Below, in pieces: positions 8,867 through 16,925 of a stretch of DNA of 39,177 nucleotides (position 1 is the stretch's first letter; the number at the start of each line of letters is the position of its first letter). The stretch spans positions 1 through 39,177 of the forward strand of contig NZ_BAAAUX010000021.1 in assembly GCF_039534165.1 (NCBI RefSeq), read 5' to 3'. The notes below the pieces were generated by a model. That model was not told where the DNA came from, did no database searches, and saw only the letters and a program-made list of their open reading frames with translations. The DNA is from Saccharopolyspora_D taberi. Its GTDB lineage: Bacteria; Actinomycetota; Actinomycetes; Mycobacteriales; Pseudonocardiaceae. The translations under genes were made by a program, and so were the position numbers.

Positions 8867-8872
8867 ACCCTA
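8867..8872 (-). promoter_or_regulatory. -10 hexamer TAGGGT for moaA, leaderless
   Basis: TAGGGT, then 6 nt (CGACTG), then GTG 8860 on the minus strand. No ribosome binding site is present. Confidence 0.6.
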
Positions 8873-9031
8873 ACGCGCGAAGGACTCGATTTCGATCGCG
8901 TGGCTGGCTTTTGTGGTTCTCCGCTGAAAGTCCGTGTCATCGCAGGTAGCCGGATCGGAGAAAGCTACGAAGTCGATCACAGATCCGCATTTTCGGGTAC
9001 TGGAGGCTGGTTGCTCCCGCTGGTGCGGAAG

Positions 9032-9037
9032 TAATGT
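9032..9037 (+). promoter_or_regulatory. -10 hexamer TAATGT for the TOBE regulator/mod operon
   Basis: TAATGT ends 7 nt before GTG 9045, with no ribosome binding site between. This would be the promoter of the TOBE-modABC transcript. Confidence 0.5.
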
Positions 9038-9044
9038 GAACCTC

Positions 9045-9446
9045 GTGCCGCACTATCGGATTTCCGAAGTGGCCGGGTTGTTCGGGGTCAGCGACGACAC
9101 TGTGCGCCGCTGGACCGACGGCGGTCACCTTCCCACGGACCGGGACGCCTCCGGTCGGCTCGTGGTGGACGGGGCCGCGCTGGCCCGCTTCGCCAGGGAG
9201 CAGGCCCGCTCCGCGCCCGACCCCTCCGGCGTCGGCCGGTCCGCCCGCAACCGCCTGGTCGGACTGGTCACCGAGGTGGTGTCGGACCGGGTCATGTCCC
9301 AGGTCGAGATGCAGTGCGGCCCGCACCGCGTGGTGTCGCTGATGAGCACCGAGGCGGTGCGCGAACTCGGGCTGGAGCCGGGAGTGCTGGCGGTGGCGGT
9401 GGTCAAGTCGACGACCGTCGTAGTGGAGACACCGGGAGGATCATGA
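9045..9446 (+). CDS. HTH (MerR/excisionase-type) protein with molybdate-binding TOBE domain
   Basis: 133 residues. The N-terminal 50 form a winged-helix/excisionase-type DNA-binding domain (MPHYRISEVAGLFGVSDDTV, RRWTDGGHLP). The C-terminal part (about 65-130) is a molbindin/TOBE domain (ARNRLVGLVTEVVSDRVMSQVE ... LEPGVLAVAVVKSTTVVVE) of the kind that binds molybdate. The likely role is a molybdate-responsive regulator of modABC or a small molybdate store; which one cannot be told from sequence. Its stop overlaps the modA start region (ATGATG at 9443-9448), so it is translationally linked to modA. GTG 9045 is chosen over upstream starts because family homology begins there and the -10 hexamer is 7 nt away. 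Confidence 0.85.
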   Translation: MPHYRISEVAGLFGVSDDTVRRWTDGGHLPTDRDASGRLVVDGAALARFAREQARSAPDPSGVGRSARNRLVGLVTEVVSDRVMSQVEMQCGPHRVVSLMSTEAVRELGLEPGVLAVAVVKSTTVVVETPGGS

Positions 9447-10192
9447 TGCGCTTCAGGGCGATCGTGGCGGGGCTGCTCGCGGTCCTGCTGCTCGGCGCCT
9501 GCGGGCAGGCGGGTTCCGAGCAGCAGCGGACGCTGACCGTGCTGGCCGCCGCGTCGCTGACGGAGTCCTTCGACGAGCTCGGGCAGCGGTTCAGCGCCGA
9601 CCACCCCGGCGTGCGGGTCACCTTCGACTACCAGGGCTCGTCGACGCTGGCCGAGCAGGTCAACCAGGGTCGCGCCGCCGACGTCTTCGCCTCGGCCGAC
9701 ACCAGGAACATGGACAGGGCGGCGGCGAACCTGAACGGGGCCGCGCAGCCGTTCGCGACCAACCGCCTGGCCATCGCGGTGCCGAAGGGCAACCCGAAGG
9801 GCATCCGCTCGCTGGCCGACCTGACCGCACCGGACCGCGTCGTCGTGGTCTGCGCGCCGCAGGTGCCGTGCGGTTCGGCGAGCGAGCAGGTCGAGAAGGC
9901 AGCCGGGGTCCAGCTGGCTCCGGCCAGCGAGGAGGACGACGTCAAGTCCGTGCTGCAGAAGGTCGCGGCGGGAGAAGCCGACGCCGGTCTGGTCTACGTC
10001 ACCGACGCGCGGTCGGCGGCGGACAAGGTCGACGCGATCGAGTTCCCCGAGGCGCAGCAGGCCGTCAACACCTATCCGATCGCCGCGCTCAAGAGCGCCC
10101 CGGAGCCCGAACTCGCCGCGCAGTTCCTGGAGTACGTGCGCGGCCCGGTCGGGCGGGAGGTGCTCGGGGCGCGCGGGTTCGCCGCGCCGTGA
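9446..10192 (+). CDS. modA: Molybdate ABC transporter substrate-binding lipoprotein ModA
   Basis: 248 residues. It has a lipoprotein signal peptide with lipobox LLLGAC. The mature protein is a periplasmic-binding-protein fold with ModA signatures (LTVLAAASLTESFDEL; VTFDYQGSSTLAEQV; RAADVFASAD; GLVYVTDA; TYPIAALK; YVRGPVGREVL). It captures molybdate or tungstate outside the membrane for ModB/ModC. Start: ATG 9446 has GGGAGG at 9434-9439 with 6 nt spacing; ATG 9443, one codon earlier, has only 3 nt. The stop (10190-10192) overlaps a GTG at 10189 (GTGA), relevant to the original start of modB. A 36-bp repeat array follows at once. Confidence 0.95.
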   Translation: MRFRAIVAGLLAVLLLGACGQAGSEQQRTLTVLAAASLTESFDELGQRFSADHPGVRVTFDYQGSSTLAEQVNQGRAADVFASADTRNMDRAAANLNGAAQPFATNRLAIAVPKGNPKGIRSLADLTAPDRVVVVCAPQVPCGSASEQVEKAAGVQLAPASEEDDVKSVLQKVAAGEADAGLVYVTDARSAADKVDAIEFPEAQQAVNTYPIAALKSAPEPELAAQFLEYVRGPVGREVLGARGFAAP

Positions 10193-10218
10193 CCTCCGGC
10201 AGGAACCCGGCCGGTCGT

Positions 10219-10732
10219 GGGAGCTGGGTGTGGTGGTCGGTCGGGGTCGGTCTCGGGAGCCGGGTGCGGCGGTCGGCCGGGGCCGGTCGCGGAAGCCGGA
10301 GGCAGCGGTCGTCTCGGGCCGACCGCGGGAGCCGGGTGTGGCGGTTGGCCCAGGCCGGTCGCGGGAGCCGGAGGCAGCGGGGGGGGGCNNNNNNNNNNNN
10401 CCGGCCCGACTGCGGGAGCCGGATGTGGTGGTCGGCCGGGGCCGATCTCGGGAGCCGGGTGTGGTGGTCGGCCCGGACCGTTCGCGGAAGCCGGGTGCGG
10501 TGGTCGGCCGGGACCGATTGCGGGAGCCGGACGTTGGCCCAGGTCGATCGCGGGAACCGGAGGCAGCGGTCGCCCCGGACCGATCACGGAAGCCGGATGC
10601 AGCGGTCGTCCCGGACCGATCACGGGAACCGGGAGCAGCGGTCGTCCCGGACCGACCGCGGGAACTGGGGTGTGGCGGTTGTCTAGAGCCGATCACGAGA
10701 ACCGAGGTCGGTGGTCCGCCCGCGCCGGTCAC
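10219..10732 (+). repeat. 36-bp minisatellite between modA and modB, about 14 copies
   Basis: Units start at 10219, 10255, 10291, 10327, 10363 (interrupted by N), 10414, 10450, 10486, 10522, 10552, 10588, 10624, 10660 and 10697; a degenerate copy begins at 10733. Each opens GGGAGCCGG or GGAAGCCGG and ends CCGATCAC, GGTCGC or similar. All complete units are 36 bp except 10522 (30 bp) and 10660 (37 bp). Because 36 is a multiple of three, the forward frames stay open over most of the array. One frame reads as a glycine-rich 12-residue repeat (GAGCGGRPGPIA), but I judge the array mainly non-coding or a modB 5' extension. Confidence 0.95.
10389..10400. other. Assembly gap (12 N) inside the minisatellite
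   Basis: A G-run at 10379-10387 (the preceding unit ends in GG) runs into 12 N. The interrupted unit spans 51 positions instead of 36, so the gap length and copy number are not reliable. Confidence 0.95.
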
Positions 10733-10768
10733 GGGAACAGGACCCGGGGATCGTCCCGGGCGGGCGCG

Positions 10769-11539
10769 GTGCCCGGTGCGCTGTGGCTGCCCGCGTTGCT
10801 CGGGCTGGCGCTGATCGTGCTGCCGGTCGCCGGGCTGTTCCTGCGGGTCGACCCGGCCCGGCTGCCCGCGCTGCTGACGAGCCCGGCCGCGCTCGACGCG
10901 CTGGAGCTGTCGGTGCGGACCGGCCTGATCTCCACCGCGCTCTCGCTGGTCCTGGGCGGACCGCTGGCTCTGGTGCTGGCCAGGTCGGGCCTGCGCGGGA
11001 TGCGGGTGGTGCGCGGGCTGGTGCTGCTGCCGCTCGTGCTGCCGCCGGTCGTCGGCGGCCTGGCCCTGCTGTACCTGCTGGGCCGGACCGGACTGCTCGG
11101 GCAGGCGCTCGACGTCTTCGGCGTGCGGCTGCCGTATACGACCGCCGCCGTCGTCCTGGCGCAGACCTTCGTCGCCATGCCGTTCCTGGTGGTCGGGCTG
11201 GAGGGCGCGCTGCGCACGGCGGGCGCCCGCTACGAGCAGGTCGCCGCGACGCTCGGCGCCGGTCCCTGGCTGGCGTTCCGGCGGGTGACGGTGCCGCTGA
11301 TGCTGCCCGCGCTGGGATCGAGCCTGGTGCTGGCCTTCGCGCGGGCGCTGGGCGAGTTCGGCGCGACGATCACGTTCGCGGGCAGCCTCCAGGGCACCAC
11401 CCGCACCCTGCCGCTGGCGATCTACACCACCGCCCAGTCCGATGTGGACGCCGCGGTCGCGATGTCGTTGCTGCTCGTGGTGGTCGCCCTGCTGGTGATC
11501 GTGGTGGCGCGGCCGAGAGCGGTGGAGGGGCAGTCGTGA
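10769..11539 (+). CDS. modB: Molybdate ABC transporter permease ModB
   Basis: 256 residues from GTG 10769, close to the usual ModB length. It forms the membrane channel for molybdate. About five or six hydrophobic helices are visible, starting LWLPALLGLALIVLPVAGLF. The EAA-type loop that contacts ModC is recognisable (EGALRTAGARYEQVAATLGA, then PWLAFRRVTVPLMLPAL), as is LGEFGATITFAG. The start is uncertain. There is no convincing ribosome binding site, and the reading frame stays open upstream through the minisatellite to 10217. The ancestral start may have been the GTG at 10189 overlapping the modA stop. modC follows after 31 nt. Confidence 0.88.
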   Translation: MPGALWLPALLGLALIVLPVAGLFLRVDPARLPALLTSPAALDALELSVRTGLISTALSLVLGGPLALVLARSGLRGMRVVRGLVLLPLVLPPVVGGLALLYLLGRTGLLGQALDVFGVRLPYTTAAVVLAQTFVAMPFLVVGLEGALRTAGARYEQVAATLGAGPWLAFRRVTVPLMLPALGSSLVLAFARALGEFGATITFAGSLQGTTRTLPLAIYTTAQSDVDAAVAMSLLLVVVALLVIVVARPRAVEGQS

Positions 11540-11570
11540 CGTGGCGCGGCGACCGGGAGGAGACGGCGCG

Positions 11571-12656
11571 ATGAGCTTGCGGGCCGAGATCGAGGTCCGG
11601 CGGGACGACTTCGCGCTGAGCGCGGAGCTCGCGGTCCGGCCGGGCGAGGTGCTGGCGGTGCTCGGGCCCAACGGGGCCGGGAAGTCGACGCTGCTCTCCG
11701 CGCTTTCCGGGCTGCTGGTGCCCGACCGCGGTCGCATCGAGCTGGGCGAGCGGGTCTGGCTCGACACCGAGCGCCGGGTCCACGTCCCGACGCACCGGCG
11801 GGGTGTCGGTCTGCTGGCGCAGAACCCGCTGCTGTTCCCTTACCTGAGTGCGCTGGAGAACGTCGCCTTCGGCCCCCGCGCCGCGGGCGCGGGCAAGGTC
11901 GCAGCGCGGCGCACCGCGGAGCGCTGGCTGTCCGAAGTGGACGCCGAAACGCTGGCAGGGCGCAGGCCGGGCCAGCTGTCCGGTGGGCAGGCGCAGCGGG
12001 TCGCGCTGGCGCGGGCGCTGGCCGCGGACCCCGAGCTGCTGCTGCTCGACGAGCCGCTGGCCGCGCTGGACATCGACGCCGCGCCGGCGATGCGCGGCCT
12101 GCTGCACCGGGTGCTGCAACACCAGGAGCACCCGACGGTGCTGGTCACCCACGACGTCCTCGACGCGGTGGTGCTGGCCGACCGGCTGGTGGTGCTGCTC
12201 GACGGCCGGATCGTCGAGCAGGGCCCGACCAGGGAGGTGCTGGCCCGGCCCCGGGAGGCGTTCACCGCCCGGATCGCCGGCCTCAACCTGCTGCCCGGCA
12301 CCGCCGCCGCGGGGGCGCTCGCGCTCGGTGACATCACGCTCACCGGCCACGTCGCCGAGCCGCTGGACGAGGGCGAGCCCGCCGCCGCAGTCTTCGCGCC
12401 CGCCGCGGTGGCCGTGCACCGCGAACTGCCCGGCGGCAGCCCGCGCAACGCGATCCCGGTGCAGGTCACCGGCCTCGAACCGCGCGGCGACGTGGTGCGC
12501 GTGCGGGGTTCGGTGGGCGACTGCGCGCCCGCCGCAGATGTCACCCCGGCCGCCGTCGCCGACCTCGCGCTGGCTCCGGGGGAGCGGGTGTGGTTCGTCG
12601 TCAAGGCCGCAGAGGTGGCAATTCACCCGCTGTCCGGAGGATCATCTGGTGCGTGA
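11571..12656 (+). CDS. modC: Molybdate ABC transporter ATPase ModC
   Basis: 361 residues. The ATP-binding domain has Walker A GPNGAGKST, signature LSGGQAQRVALARAL, Walker B LLLLDEPLAALD and the switch histidine in LVTHD. The C-terminal third (about 270-361) contains the TOBE/molbindin-like region typical of ModC (RNAIPVQVTGLEP...GERVWFVVKAAEVAIHP). It powers ModAB. ATG 11571 is set by GGGAGGAG at 11555-11562; the upstream in-frame GTG at 11541 lacks a ribosome binding site. Its stop overlaps the start of a HAD phosphatase gene (GTGA, 12653-12656). Confidence 0.95.
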   Translation: MSLRAEIEVRRDDFALSAELAVRPGEVLAVLGPNGAGKSTLLSALSGLLVPDRGRIELGERVWLDTERRVHVPTHRRGVGLLAQNPLLFPYLSALENVAFGPRAAGAGKVAARRTAERWLSEVDAETLAGRRPGQLSGGQAQRVALARALAADPELLLLDEPLAALDIDAAPAMRGLLHRVLQHQEHPTVLVTHDVLDAVVLADRLVVLLDGRIVEQGPTREVLARPREAFTARIAGLNLLPGTAAAGALALGDITLTGHVAEPLDEGEPAAAVFAPAAVAVHRELPGGSPRNAIPVQVTGLEPRGDVVRVRGSVGDCAPAADVTPAAVADLALAPGERVWFVVKAAEVAIHPLSGGSSGA

Positions 12657-13447
12657 CTGAAGCAGCCCCCTGGACGTACCTGATGGACATGGACGGCGTG
12701 CTGGTGCACGAGGAGCACATGGTTCCCGGTGCCGACGCCTTCCTCAACGCCCTGCGCGAGCACGAGATCCCGTTCATGGTGTTCACCAACAACTCGATCT
12801 ACACCCCGCGCGACCTGCGTGCCCGGCTGCACCGCACCGGACTCGACGTGCCGGAGGAGGCGATCTGGACCTCCGCGCTGGCGACCGCGCAGTTCCTGGA
12901 GAAGCAACGGCCGGGCGGAACCGCCTTCGTCGTCGGCGAGTCCGGGCTGACCACGGCCCTGCACAACATCGGGTACGTGCTCACCGACCGCGAGCCCGAC
13001 TACGTCATCCTCGGCGAGACCAGGACCTACAGCTTCGAGGCGATCACCAAGGCGATCCGGCTGGTCGAGGGCGGTGCGCGGTTCATCGCCACCAACCCCG
13101 ACGAGAAGGGCCCGAGCCGGGAGGGCACGCTGCCCGCGACCGGCGCGGTGGCCGCGCTGATCGAGCGGGTCACCGGCCGCGCGCCCTACTACGTGGGCAA
13201 GCCGAACCCGCTGATGATGCGCTCAGCGCTGCGGCGGCTGGGCGTGCACTCGGAGAACACGCTGATGATCGGCGACCGGATGGACACCGATGTCCGGTCC
13301 GGCCTGGAGTCCGGCCTGCAGACGATCCTGGTGCTGTCGGGCATCTCCGATCCGCACACCGCGGACCTGTTCCCGTACCGCCCGACGAAGGTGGTCGGCT
13401 CGATCGCCGACCTCACCGACCACGTGCTGGACCCGTTCGGCGCCTGA
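12653..13447 (+). CDS. HAD-IIA (NagD-like) hydrolase
   Basis: 264 residues, a cytosolic phosphatase of the NagD/HAD-IIA family. Motif I DMDGVL holds Asp12 and Asp14, motif II is FTNN, motif III includes the lysine of YYVGKPNPLMM, and motif IV is IGDRMDTDV. The C2-type cap lies between. The substrate is not predictable (family members act on sugar phosphates, nucleotides or pyridoxal phosphate). GTG 12653 overlaps the modC stop (GTGA), so it is co-translated with the molybdate transporter. GGAGG at 12636-12640 is 12 nt away, rather far, which fits coupling. The gene runs nearly into the convergent gene ending at 13451. Confidence 0.9.
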   Translation: MTEAAPWTYLMDMDGVLVHEEHMVPGADAFLNALREHEIPFMVFTNNSIYTPRDLRARLHRTGLDVPEEAIWTSALATAQFLEKQRPGGTAFVVGESGLTTALHNIGYVLTDREPDYVILGETRTYSFEAITKAIRLVEGGARFIATNPDEKGPSREGTLPATGAVAALIERVTGRAPYYVGKPNPLMMRSALRRLGVHSENTLMIGDRMDTDVRSGLESGLQTILVLSGISDPHTADLFPYRPTKVVGSIADLTDHVLDPFGA

Positions 13448-13450
13448 CCT

Positions 13451-13750
13451 TCACTGCAACTGCGAGGGGACGCTGCGCAGCGCCCACTCCTGCTCGGCGG
13501 GCTCGCCGGGCGGCGGCGCGACCGGGGCGTGGTTGAGCTCGTCGGCCATCCGCTCGGCGGCGTCGCGCACCAGCTCGGCGCGGTGGCTGATCGAACCCGA
13601 CCAGTGCCGCTGGGCGGCGGCGAGCCGGTCGAGCAGGTCGGACTGGAGCCGAAGCCGCTCGACCTGCTCCCAGCCCGCCGCCCCGGCGGGCCCGCGCAGC
13701 GTCCGCTCGATGGCCGCCGCGACCCGCTCCAACTCCAAATCCGTGATCAT
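13451..13750 (-). CDS. Hypothetical helical protein, 99 aa
   Basis: Begins MITDLELERVAAAIERTLRG. It is rich in Glu, Arg, Ala and Leu with heptad-like spacing over about residues 5-70 (QVERLRLQSDLLDRLAAAQR), suggesting one or two long helices or a coiled coil, and ends in a Pro/Glu-rich tail (PVAPPPGEPAEQEW). No membrane segment or cysteine. ATG 13750 is preferred to the longer frame from 13834; GAGGCA upstream is a fair ribosome binding site. It faces the HAD gene with only 3 nt between stops. Function unknown. Confidence 0.65.
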   Translation of the reverse strand: MITDLELERVAAAIERTLRGPAGAAGWEQVERLRLQSDLLDRLAAAQRHWSGSISHRAELVRDAAERMADELNHAPVAPPPGEPAEQEWALRSVPSQLQ

Positions 13751-13844
13751 GTGCTGCCTCTGGTCGGTTGGTTTCCGGACACCAGGTGAGAGTCCGGAAC
13801 CGCCGCGACCACACGCGGCTGTGTCCAATGTCACCGTTCGGGTG

Positions 13845-14243
13845 TCATCGTCCGATGAACGCGTACGGCGAGTCGGCGTCCACCACGCGCTTGCCGAGCG
13901 GGAACAGCGAGACCGGGATCAGCTTGAAGTTCGCGATCCCCAGCGGGATGCCGATGATCGTGACGCACTGCGCGATGCCGGTCAGGACGTGGCCGAGCGC
14001 CAGCCACCACCCGGCCAGCAGCAGCCACAGCACGTTGCCCAGCGTCGAGAACGCGCCCGCCCGAGGTTCGTCGACCAGCCGCCTGCCGAACGGCCAGAGC
14101 GCGAAGTTGGCCATCCGGAACGAGGCGATCGCGAACGGGATCCCGACGATCGTGATCGCGAGGACGACACCGGCGACCGCGTAGCCGAGGGCCATGAACA
14201 GACCGCCGAAGACCAGCCAGATGATGTTGAGCAACAACCTCAT
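13845..14243 (-). CDS. YccF-family membrane protein
   Basis: 132 residues with two copies of the YccF domain. The halves repeat the same pattern: LLNIIWLVFGGLFMALGYAVAGVVLAITIVGIPFAIASF-type followed by WPFGRR, then LGNVLWLLLAGWWLALGHVLTGIAQCVTIIGIPLGIANF-type followed by FPLGKR. Four membrane helices are likely. Function of the family is not established. Start ATG 14243 begins the first domain at once (MRLLLNIIWL); the longer frame from 14291 adds an unlikely Arg/Gly-rich leader. CACCCT lies 6 nt upstream, a poor -10 match. Confidence 0.88.
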   Translation of the reverse strand: MRLLLNIIWLVFGGLFMALGYAVAGVVLAITIVGIPFAIASFRMANFALWPFGRRLVDEPRAGAFSTLGNVLWLLLAGWWLALGHVLTGIAQCVTIIGIPLGIANFKLIPVSLFPLGKRVVDADSPYAFIGR

Positions 14244-14260
14244 GCGTCCAGGGTGACAGC

Positions 14261-14283
14261 CCGAAGCGGTCCTGCCGCTTCGG
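14261..14283. repeat. Perfect 9-bp hairpin CCGAAGCGG-TCCTG-CCGCTTCGG
   Basis: Located between yccF and phzF, upstream of yccF and downstream of the phzF stop on the same strand. It may terminate the phzF transcript; no T-run follows. Confidence 0.55.
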
Positions 14284-14313
14284 ACTCCCATAGGAGCGAA
14301 CGGGACTTTCCCC

Positions 14314-14343
14314 GCCAGCGAACCCCGAGAACCCGCTGTGCCG
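14314..14343. repeat. Copy B of a dispersed repeat (GCCAGCGAAC...GAGAACCCGC...GTGCCG)
   Basis: This 30-bp stretch aligns with 18552-18585 with only small indels: GCCAGCGAAC, CC/GAGAACCCGC and GTGCCG are shared in order. It lies between phzF and yccF. Confidence 0.6.
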
Positions 14344-14384
14344 CTTCAAATGCGCCGCTTCAAACCCGGTTCAGATACAGAACC

Positions 14385-15158
14385 TCACGCGTGCAGGTCG
14401 CCTTCGAGGACGGTGACGGCCCGTCCCCGAAGCGTCACGCGGTCGCCGCGCAGCACCATCCCGACGGTGCCGCCGCGCGCGGACGCCTGCTCCCCGACGA
14501 ACTCCGTCCGCCCCAGCTTCGGCGCCCACCAGACCGCGAGCGTGCAGTGCGCGGAGCCGGTCACCGGGTCCTCCGGGATGCCGACCCTCGGGGCGAAGAC
14601 CCGGCTGACGAAGTCGACGTCGTCGGTGTCGCCGGGAGCGGTGACCAGCACGCCCTGCTTGGGCACCTGCGCGAGCGCGTCGAAGTCCGGGTGCAGCGCC
14701 CGGACCTCGGCCGCCGACCGGGCCTGGACCAGCACCTTCGACACGCCTTCGGCGACCTCGTCGATGGTCAGCCCGGGCAGTCCGGCGATCAGCTCCTCGG
14801 ACGGCTCGACCGGCTCGGGCACGTCGGCCGGGAAGTCCATCTCGATCCAGCCGTCCGCTCCCGCGGTGCAGGTCAGCACGCCGCTGCGGGTGTCGAACCG
14901 CTGGTCGCCGCCGAGCACGTGCGCGGTCGCCAGGGTGGCGTGCCCGCACAGGTCGACCTCGGTGTCCGGGGTGAACCAGCGCAGCGGCTTGGGCTCGGCA
15001 CCGGAGCCGACCACCACGAACGCCGTCTCGGAGTGCTTGAGCTCCGCGGCGACGGACTGCATCCAGACCGCGTCCGCCGGGGCGTCGAGCAGCACGACCC
15101 CCGCCGGGTTCCCGCTGAAGGCTTGGTCGGTGAACGAATCGACGACGTAGGCGCGCAT
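14385..15158 (-). CDS. PhzF-family epimerase/isomerase
   Basis: 257 residues. PhzF-like proteins share the diaminopimelate-epimerase fold; phenazine PhzF isomerises a dihydroanthranilate, but most members have unknown substrates. Signatures: SFTDQAFSGNPAGVV at the start, catalytic Glu44 in KHSETAFVV, VDLCGHATLATAHVL (about 70-84) and EDPVTGSAHCTLAVWW near residue 200. No phenazine genes are nearby, so a phenazine role is unlikely. ATG 15158 begins the family homology; TAGAGT lies 8 nt upstream, suggesting leaderless expression. It is divergent from the acyl-CoA synthetase. Confidence 0.9.
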   Translation of the reverse strand: MRAYVVDSFTDQAFSGNPAGVVLLDAPADAVWMQSVAAELKHSETAFVVVGSGAEPKPLRWFTPDTEVDLCGHATLATAHVLGGDQRFDTRSGVLTCTAGADGWIEMDFPADVPEPVEPSEELIAGLPGLTIDEVAEGVSKVLVQARSAAEVRALHPDFDALAQVPKQGVLVTAPGDTDDVDFVSRVFAPRVGIPEDPVTGSAHCTLAVWWAPKLGRTEFVGEQASARGGTVGMVLRGDRVTLRGRAVTVLEGDLHA

Positions 15159-15277
15159 GATCCGGGACTCTAGGCCAGACCGCTGACGCTCGACTCCGCC
15201 GGACGCCTGGGTGAAGATGCAGTGGTTCGCCTCACCCCGGGGCACCGCCTCACCAAGGCCGCGATCGGGAGGACCGC

Positions 15278-16897
15278 ATGACCGTGGAACTCAGCTACGC
15301 GTCGGGGATCTCGGAGGTGCCGCTGCTCGGCGACACCATCGGCGCGAACCTCGACCGCACCGCCGCCCGGTTCCCCGGCCGGGACGCGCTGGTCGAGCAC
15401 TCCACCGGTCGCCGCTGGACCTACCGCGAGTTCGTGTCCGACGTGGACGCCCTAGCGCTCGGCCTGCTCGCGGCGGGATTCGGCAAGGGCGACCGGGTCG
15501 GCATCTGGTCGCCGAACCGCGCCGAGTGGACGCTGGTGCAGTACGCCACGGCCAAGATCGGCGCGATCCTGGTCAACGTCAACCCGTCCTACCGGGTGCA
15601 CGAGCTGGAGTACGTGCTCAACCAGGCCGGCATCCGGCTGCTGATCTCGGCGCAGGAGTTCAAGTCGTCTGATTACGTCGCGATGGTCGACGAGGTCCGC
15701 GCGAAGTGCCCGGCGCTGGAGCAGGTCGTGTTCCTCGACCGCGACCAGTGGGACGGGCTGTTCGACCGCGACGGCGACCCCGCGCGGCTGGCCGAGGTGC
15801 GGCTGTCGGCCGACGACCCGATCAACATCCAGTACACCTCGGGCACCACGGGCTTCCCCAAGGGCGCGACGCTGTCGCACCACAACATCCTCAACAACGG
15901 GTTCTTCGTCGGCGAGCTGTGCCGGTACACCGAGCAGGACCGGGTGTGCATCCCGGTGCCCTTCTACCACTGCTTCGGGATGGTGATGGGCAACCTGGCC
16001 TGCACCAGCCACGGGGCCGCGATGGTCATCCCGTCCGAGGGGTTCGACCCCGGTACCGCGCTGGCCGCGGTCGCCGCCGAGCGCTGCACGTCGCTGTACG
16101 GGGTGCCGACGATGTTCATCGCCGAGCTCGACCACCAAGGCTTCGCCGACTTCGACCTGTCTTCGCTGCGCACCGGGATCATGGCCGGTTCGCCCTGCCC
16201 GGTCGAGGTGATGAAGCAGGTCATCGACCGGATGGGGATGGCGGAGGTGTCGATCTGCTACGGCATGACCGAGACCTCGCCGGTGTCCACCCAGACCAGG
16301 GCCGACGACTCGCTGGAGCGCCGGGTGTCCACGGTCGGCCGGGTCGGCCCGCACCTGGAGGTCAAGATCGTCGACCCGGTGACCGGCCTGACCGTGCCGC
16401 GCGGCGAGCCGGGCGAGCTGTGCACCCGCGGCTACTCGGTGATGCTGGGCTACTGGGAGCAGCCGGACCGGACCGCGGAGGTCATCGACGCGGGCCGCTG
16501 GATGCACACCGGCGACCTCGCGGTCATGGACCCGGACGGCTACGTCGGCATCACCGGCCGGATCAAGGACATGGTCATCCGCGGCGGGGAGAACATCTAC
16601 CCGCGCGAGATCGAGGAGTTCCTGCACACCCACCCCGACATCCTCGACGCGCAGGTCATCGGCGTTCCCGACCAGCGCTACGGCGAGGAGCTGATGGCCT
16701 GGGTGCGGCTGCGGGAGGGCGCGGCCGAGCTGACCGCCGAGACGCTGCGCGAGTACTGCACCGGCAAGCTCGCGCACTACAAGATCCCGCGCTACGTGCA
16801 CGTGGTCGACGAGTTCCCGATGACCGTCACCGGCAAGGTCCGCAAGGTCGAGATGCGGGAGCAGGCCCGGCGCCTGCTCGACCTCGGTCCGGAGTGA
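15278..16897 (+). CDS. Fatty acyl-CoA synthetase (FadD/ACSF2-like AMP-binding enzyme)
   Basis: 539 residues. It activates a carboxylic acid with ATP and CoA via an acyl-adenylate. Motifs: P-loop YTSGTTGFPKGA (about 185-196), substrate-pocket YGMTETSPVS, ATP-contact TGDLAVMD, hinge region GRIKDMVIRGGENIYPREIE and the catalytic lysine in PMTVTGKVRKVE near the C-terminus. The family resembles medium/long-chain enzymes such as ACSF2 and mycobacterial FadD35; the acid used cannot be told. ATG 15278 has GGGAGG at 15267-15272 (5 nt). The HAD gene follows after 28 nt with its own promoter. Confidence 0.93.
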   Translation: MTVELSYASGISEVPLLGDTIGANLDRTAARFPGRDALVEHSTGRRWTYREFVSDVDALALGLLAAGFGKGDRVGIWSPNRAEWTLVQYATAKIGAILVNVNPSYRVHELEYVLNQAGIRLLISAQEFKSSDYVAMVDEVRAKCPALEQVVFLDRDQWDGLFDRDGDPARLAEVRLSADDPINIQYTSGTTGFPKGATLSHHNILNNGFFVGELCRYTEQDRVCIPVPFYHCFGMVMGNLACTSHGAAMVIPSEGFDPGTALAAVAAERCTSLYGVPTMFIAELDHQGFADFDLSSLRTGIMAGSPCPVEVMKQVIDRMGMAEVSICYGMTETSPVSTQTRADDSLERRVSTVGRVGPHLEVKIVDPVTGLTVPRGEPGELCTRGYSVMLGYWEQPDRTAEVIDAGRWMHTGDLAVMDPDGYVGITGRIKDMVIRGGENIYPREIEEFLHTHPDILDAQVIGVPDQRYGEELMAWVRLREGAAELTAETLREYCTGKLAHYKIPRYVHVVDEFPMTVTGKVRKVEMREQARRLLDLGPE

Positions 16898-16913
16898 GCC
16901 GGACCCGCCTACG

Positions 16914-16919
16914 TAACCT
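16914..16919 (+). promoter_or_regulatory. -10 hexamer TAACCT, leaderless
   Basis: TAACCT is followed by exactly 6 nt and then GTG 16926. No ribosome binding site. Confidence 0.55.
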
Positions 16920-16925
16920 GAGCGG

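Noticed and set aside
10219..10732. CRISPR array
   Set aside because: Units are contiguous with no unique spacers and no cas genes nearby; it is a minisatellite.
10217..11539. A 440-residue ModB with a collagen-like GAGCGGRPGP N-terminus
   Set aside because: The frame crosses a gap of unknown length and a 37-bp unit, ModB is normally about 260 residues, and no ribosome binding site precedes 10217. Kept only as a hypothesis.
14385..15158. Phenazine biosynthesis gene
   Set aside because: PhzF homologs are common without phenazine pathways, and no other phz gene is near.
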